From DAOPXV01 sp035352535 (GTDB lineage: Bacteria > Muiribacteriota > UBA9980), in contig CAZJFS010000054.1 of assembly GCA_964545075.1 (NCBI GenBank), positions 1-24,928 of the forward strand: DNA of 24,928 bases, read 5' to 3'. Positions 22,425 through 24,928 of this stretch are shown piece after piece. A program made the translations under genes and the position numbers. Numbering within the stretch: the stretch's first letter is position 1; each line of letters opens with the position of its first letter. Below the pieces are notes generated by a model. The model was not told the origin of the DNA and made no database searches. It was given only the letters and a program-made list of their open reading frames with translations.

Positions 22425-22464
22425 TTATCCGGCCGCGCCGCATCCGTTAGCGTCGGCCGGATAA
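22425..22464. repeat. GC-rich hairpin in the transporter leader
   Basis: TTATCCGGCCG (22425-22435) and CGGCCGGATAA (22454-22464) are perfect 11-base inverted arms around an 18-base loop. It stands out against AT-rich flanks, 58 bases upstream of the transporter ATG, and there is no T-tract. It may be a REP-like element or an mRNA leader structure. The rest of the 338-base gap (22368-22705) holds no gene I can support. Confidence 0.5.
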
Positions 22465-22554
22465 TCGGCGCTCTCTTCAGCCGGTCCGGTATAACTAAGA
22501 AACACGCAAAATGCTCTTTCAGCGTCGGGTTCATAGCACTGTATTAATTGTTTA

Positions 22555-22583
22555 ATTATAATATACCATAACAATGTATCTAA
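22555..22583 (-). promoter_or_regulatory. Possible sigma70 promoter for the transporter/Crp-Fnr operon
   Basis: On the minus strand TATAAT (22560 to 22555) follows a weak TTAGAT (-35, 22583 to 22578) by 17 bases, within an AT-rich stretch. The predicted leader is about 180 bases and would include the hairpin at 22425-22464. AT-rich DNA gives many chance TATAAT boxes, so confidence is low. Confidence 0.3.
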
Positions 22584-22705
22584 TATTTGTGCGTTTAATA
22601 AATAATTTTATATTATAACACAAGATAGTTTTAAATTGCTCATAATTAATCATGAACATGATTTTTTTAATTTATTTTCGCCGTTATTGATTTTGCGCAT
22701 TCGTT

Positions 22706-23458
22706 TCAGACGCCTCTTTTTAAAATAGTATATATACTTTCCAGCGCGGTTGAAGCTTTTTCCCTGTATAAAATATCCGCCTGCCTGTCGCACGAAGTTT
22801 CGCCCATATTTATTATGGCGAGCCTTTTCGCCATGGACGGAAGCATGTTTACGGGCGCTACGGCGAGGCTCGATCCGATGACTATCATGAGATCGCAAGT
22901 TCGGGCGTCATAGTGAGCGTCTTCGAAACATTCCGGGAGCTGGTCGCCGAATAAAACGACGTTAGTTCTAAGAACTCCGCCGCACTTATCGCACCTCGGA
23001 GGTATTTCTCCGCTTTTCGACTTTTCCAGAAGCGATGAAAAAGACGGTTCGTCTTTACACGTAAGACAACGGCCCGTTCTGAGATTTCCGTGTACCTCGT
23101 AAATATTCCGGGATCCCGCTTTATAGTGAAGGTCGTCGATATTCTGGGTCGTGAGGCTGTGAATGAGTTTTTCGCTTTCCATTTCGGCGAGTATTTCATG
23201 CGCCCTGTTCGGCTTCGCGTCCAGCATCGGCAAAAGTATCTTTACCGATTCGGTATAAAAAAGGCGCGGATTATCGAACATGACTCCGGTCGATAAAAGT
23301 TGCATCGGGTCATATTTGGTCCAGAGGCCGGTTCCGGGGGATCTGAAGTCCGCAATGCCGCTTTCGGTCGATATGCCGGCGCCGGTTAAAACGCAGGTCA
23401 TTTTGCTGGAAGTTATCAGTTCCGCGATAGCGGCTGCCGGGTGTTTATTATCGTTCAT
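22706..23458 (-). CDS. cobB: Sir2-family NAD-dependent protein deacylase
   Basis: This 250-residue sirtuin removes acyl groups from lysines using NAD+. Motifs in order are GAGIS (26-30), GIADFRSPGTGLW, TQNID (104-108), catalytic H123 (EVHGNL), zinc cysteines C131/C134 and C156/C159 (CLTC, CDKC), VVLFGDQLP, GSSLAV (195-200) and IINMGE. This is the usual length for bacterial CobB/SrtN proteins, with every catalytic element present. ATG 23458 has AGAAGGAA 4 bases upstream, and the gene follows the SPASM radical SAM gene by 16 bases, so it is the last gene of that operon. The link to glycan genes is not explained by known pathways and may be only positional. Confidence 0.94.
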   Translation of the reverse strand: MNDNKHPAAAIAELITSSKMTCVLTGAGISTESGIADFRSPGTGLWTKYDPMQLLSTGVMFDNPRLFYTESVKILLPMLDAKPNRAHEILAEMESEKLIHSLTTQNIDDLHYKAGSRNIYEVHGNLRTGRCLTCKDEPSFSSLLEKSKSGEIPPRCDKCGGVLRTNVVLFGDQLPECFEDAHYDARTCDLMIVIGSSLAVAPVNMLPSMAKRLAIINMGETSCDRQADILYREKASTALESIYTILKRGV

Positions 23459-23474
23459 TTTATTCCTTCTTATG

Positions 23475-24452
23475 TTATACGGCGGTGCGCAATCTTTTTC
23501 GCCATAAATGAGCCCATGTTGAATTATCCTGGTATATGTGCGCGTTGCACCGGCTGCAGCATGAAATGCCTGAATAATTAAGTTTTATGATTTCGTTTCT
23601 GAATTTTTTCAATTCGGCGCCATGCCAGATTTCATGGATACTTTCATGCCGAACATTTCCGAGCTTCGCCGTAAGGTCGTAATCAAGGCAGCAGAGGCCG
23701 GCGTTTCCATCGGAAGCGATAACCATTTCGTTCCATGGATGAAGGCATGGATAGGTGAACCTGCCGCTTTCGCTGCGCTGGAGCGCATCGCCGACGTTTC
23801 GTTCTTTTTGCGTTCCAAGCCATGTGTTATAATCGTTAACGTCGGTTTTGTCGGCAATTTTCGACCATTTAGCGACGAAACGGTCGATTTCGCCGGCGGT
23901 GAGGTCCATTTTTATAATGGTGACGCGCGTCTGAGGCGATTTGAGGCCGAGTTTTTTCCTGGCGCTCATGAAATATTCGACGTTTTCAATTACACGGTCG
24001 AAATCAACGCCTATTCTGATTTTTTCATAAGTGCTTTTTTCCATTCCATCTATATCAAAATTAATCACATCCAGCAGTTTTTCTGAAAGAATGGCGTCGG
24101 TGCGTTCAGGCGTCAAAAGTTCCGCGTTGGTTGAAATATATAATTTGACGCCGGGCAGGGCCGTCCTGATGCGTCTCATGTAATCTATGATTGAAGGGGC
24201 GCACAGCGGATCGCCAAACCAGAACAGATTAATTTTTTTTAACGGCATGCGGCGGCAGTCTTCGATGATTTTATTGAAAATATCGGCCGACATGTGGCGT
24301 ATTTTTCTGGTGAGGTTCGCGCGCGGGCACATTATGCACTTTGAATTACAGGCGTTGGTGACTTCGATTGAGAGAAGCTCCGGGAAAGCCTCGTATTTCT
24401 TTATCATGTGATTTAATGCTATATTTCTTAAAATCGGGATTTTGTGGATCAT
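23475..24452 (-). CDS. Radical SAM/SPASM domain protein
   Basis: This 325-residue protein has CNSKCIMC (C35, C39, C42; CxxxCxxC) binding the radical-generating [4Fe-4S] cluster, preceded by LLSIEVTNAC. The barrel carries the GDPL/STNAELLT/NFDIDG segments. A C-terminal SPASM-type region binds auxiliary clusters: PCLHPWNEMVIASDGNAGLC CLDYD, KLGNVRHESIHEIWHG, then CCSRCNAH. SPASM proteins modify peptides or act in cofactor and cell-surface polymer synthesis. Here it lies between a GT9 glycosyltransferase (67-base gap) and sir2, and similar proteins are common in LPS/glycan clusters, so a role there is plausible but unproven. ATG 24452 has GGAAG 8 bases upstream. Confidence 0.9.
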   Translation of the reverse strand: MIHKIPILRNIALNHMIKKYEAFPELLSIEVTNACNSKCIMCPRANLTRKIRHMSADIFNKIIEDCRRMPLKKINLFWFGDPLCAPSIIDYMRRIRTALPGVKLYISTNAELLTPERTDAILSEKLLDVINFDIDGMEKSTYEKIRIGVDFDRVIENVEYFMSARKKLGLKSPQTRVTIIKMDLTAGEIDRFVAKWSKIADKTDVNDYNTWLGTQKERNVGDALQRSESGRFTYPCLHPWNEMVIASDGNAGLCCLDYDLTAKLGNVRHESIHEIWHGAELKKFRNEIIKLNYSGISCCSRCNAHIYQDNSTWAHLWRKRLRTAV

Positions 24453-24519
24453 TTAATCACTTCCATAATTCATTTATTATTCATAATTCACTTACTGTTT
24501 AGTTACACGTACATTTTTA

Positions 24520-24928
24520 TTACATATGTTTTAAAATATCTGAAAATTTGATCGCGCGCAGGCATTCTATGTTGTTTGGGCATGGGGTGACGCATTTTTT
24601 ACGGCATTCGAGATCGATTTCAACGGGCGCTACGCATGGAGCGGAAGGAGCGAAGTCCGAGGCGAGAGTGGGGCCGTAAATTCCTATGGATCTTACGCCG
24701 AATGAAGCGGCTATATGTAAAAGTCCGCTATCCGGGCCGATAAATATGTCGAAAAGCGGCATAGCGCTTCTGAGGTCCAGAAGGCTCAGATCTTCATATA
24801 ACGCGTATCCGCCGCTTTTTTTAATAAGTTCCGCCGCGCGGCCGGTTTCCGTGCCGAGCAGGAGTACCTTTGTGCCGGTATTTTTAAGGTATTCGATAAG
24901 TTCGAGCGTCAAAGTTTCCGGAATTATT
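24520..24928 (-). CDS. Glycosyltransferase family 9 (ADP-heptose:LPS heptosyltransferase-like), 5' end outside window
   Basis: Only the last ~136 residues are in the window; the frame is open to the right edge (IPETLTLELIEYLKNTG), and the TTG at 24912 is internal. The piece is the C-terminal Rossmann half of a GT-B fold: KVLLLGTETGRAAELI, then the donor-binding signature GPDSGLLHIAASFGVRSIGI YGPT. A Cys-rich tail follows (CRKKCVTPCPNNIECLRAI), as often seen at the end of GT9 heptosyltransferases. The enzyme would add a heptose or related sugar to LPS core on the cytoplasmic face of the inner membrane, implying a diderm envelope. It heads the minus-strand operon seen here. Confidence 0.88.
   Translation of the reverse strand, partial: IIPETLTLELIEYLKNTGTKVLLLGTETGRAAELIKKSGGYALYEDLSLLDLRSAMPLFDIFIGPDSGLLHIAASFGVRSIGIYGPTLASDFAPSAPCVAPVEIDLECRKKCVTPCPNNIECLRAIKFSDILKHM

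Noticed and set aside
22510..22700. Possible replication origin or RNA gene in the AT-rich stretch
   Set aside because: There are no DnaA-box cluster, no structured RNA pattern and no flanking origin genes; it reads as ordinary promoter-type AT-rich DNA.

Overview
The window looks like chromosomal DNA of a moderately AT-rich, diderm, anaerobe-type bacterium. A GT9/heptosyltransferase fragment points to LPS-type glycan synthesis. The density of PAS/GAF histidine kinases, a sigma54 activator, a 4HB chemoreceptor and two radical SAM genes recalls Deltaproteobacteria or uncultured candidate phyla, but no phylogenetic marker gene is present and I do not assign a taxon. No tRNA, rRNA, CRISPR array, transposase or reverse transcriptase was seen.

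Layout. (1) 1-1191, plus strand: the 3' part of a chitobiase-repeat/SUMF1 (FGE, C-type-lectin fold) gene, followed by decayed pieces of similar genes. The last ~33 codons of the intact gene look like the variable region of a diversity-generating retroelement (DGR) target. (2) 1217-3342, minus: DUF4130 protein and its partner radical SAM protein of the UDG-linked DNA-repair type, behind a promoter flanked by two identical CGAA-N6-TTCG palindromes (LexA-like). (3) 3575-7457: a GAF protein and a lone receiver (minus), divergent from a PAS/GAF hybrid histidine kinase (plus) that ends in a broken receiver. (4) 7500-18302, minus: one long chemosensory operon, reading cheW-like, cheW, poly-HAMP chemoreceptor, short cheR, MBL-fold hydrolase, a 1369-residue CheB-CheR-PAS-histidine kinase-receiver fusion, and a class II photolyase translationally coupled to it. 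There is no CheA. (5) 18303-20386: a near-consensus sigma54 promoter for that operon, GAAAC-type repeats upstream of it, and a PAS-PAS-AAA-Fis sigma54 activator gene. (6) 20485-22367, minus: MFS transporter and an overlapping Crp/Fnr regulator. (7) 22706-24928, minus: partial GT9 glycosyltransferase, SPASM radical SAM protein and Sir2 deacylase.

How it may work together (inference): the sigma54 activator senses a signal through PAS domains and switches on the chemosensory operon. The receptor couples through two CheW proteins to a CheA from elsewhere or to the hybrid kinase. The MBL protein may be a sensor partner, and the photolyase ties the output to light or DNA damage. The DUF4130/radical SAM pair appears to be a separate repair operon with its own damage-type repressor sites.
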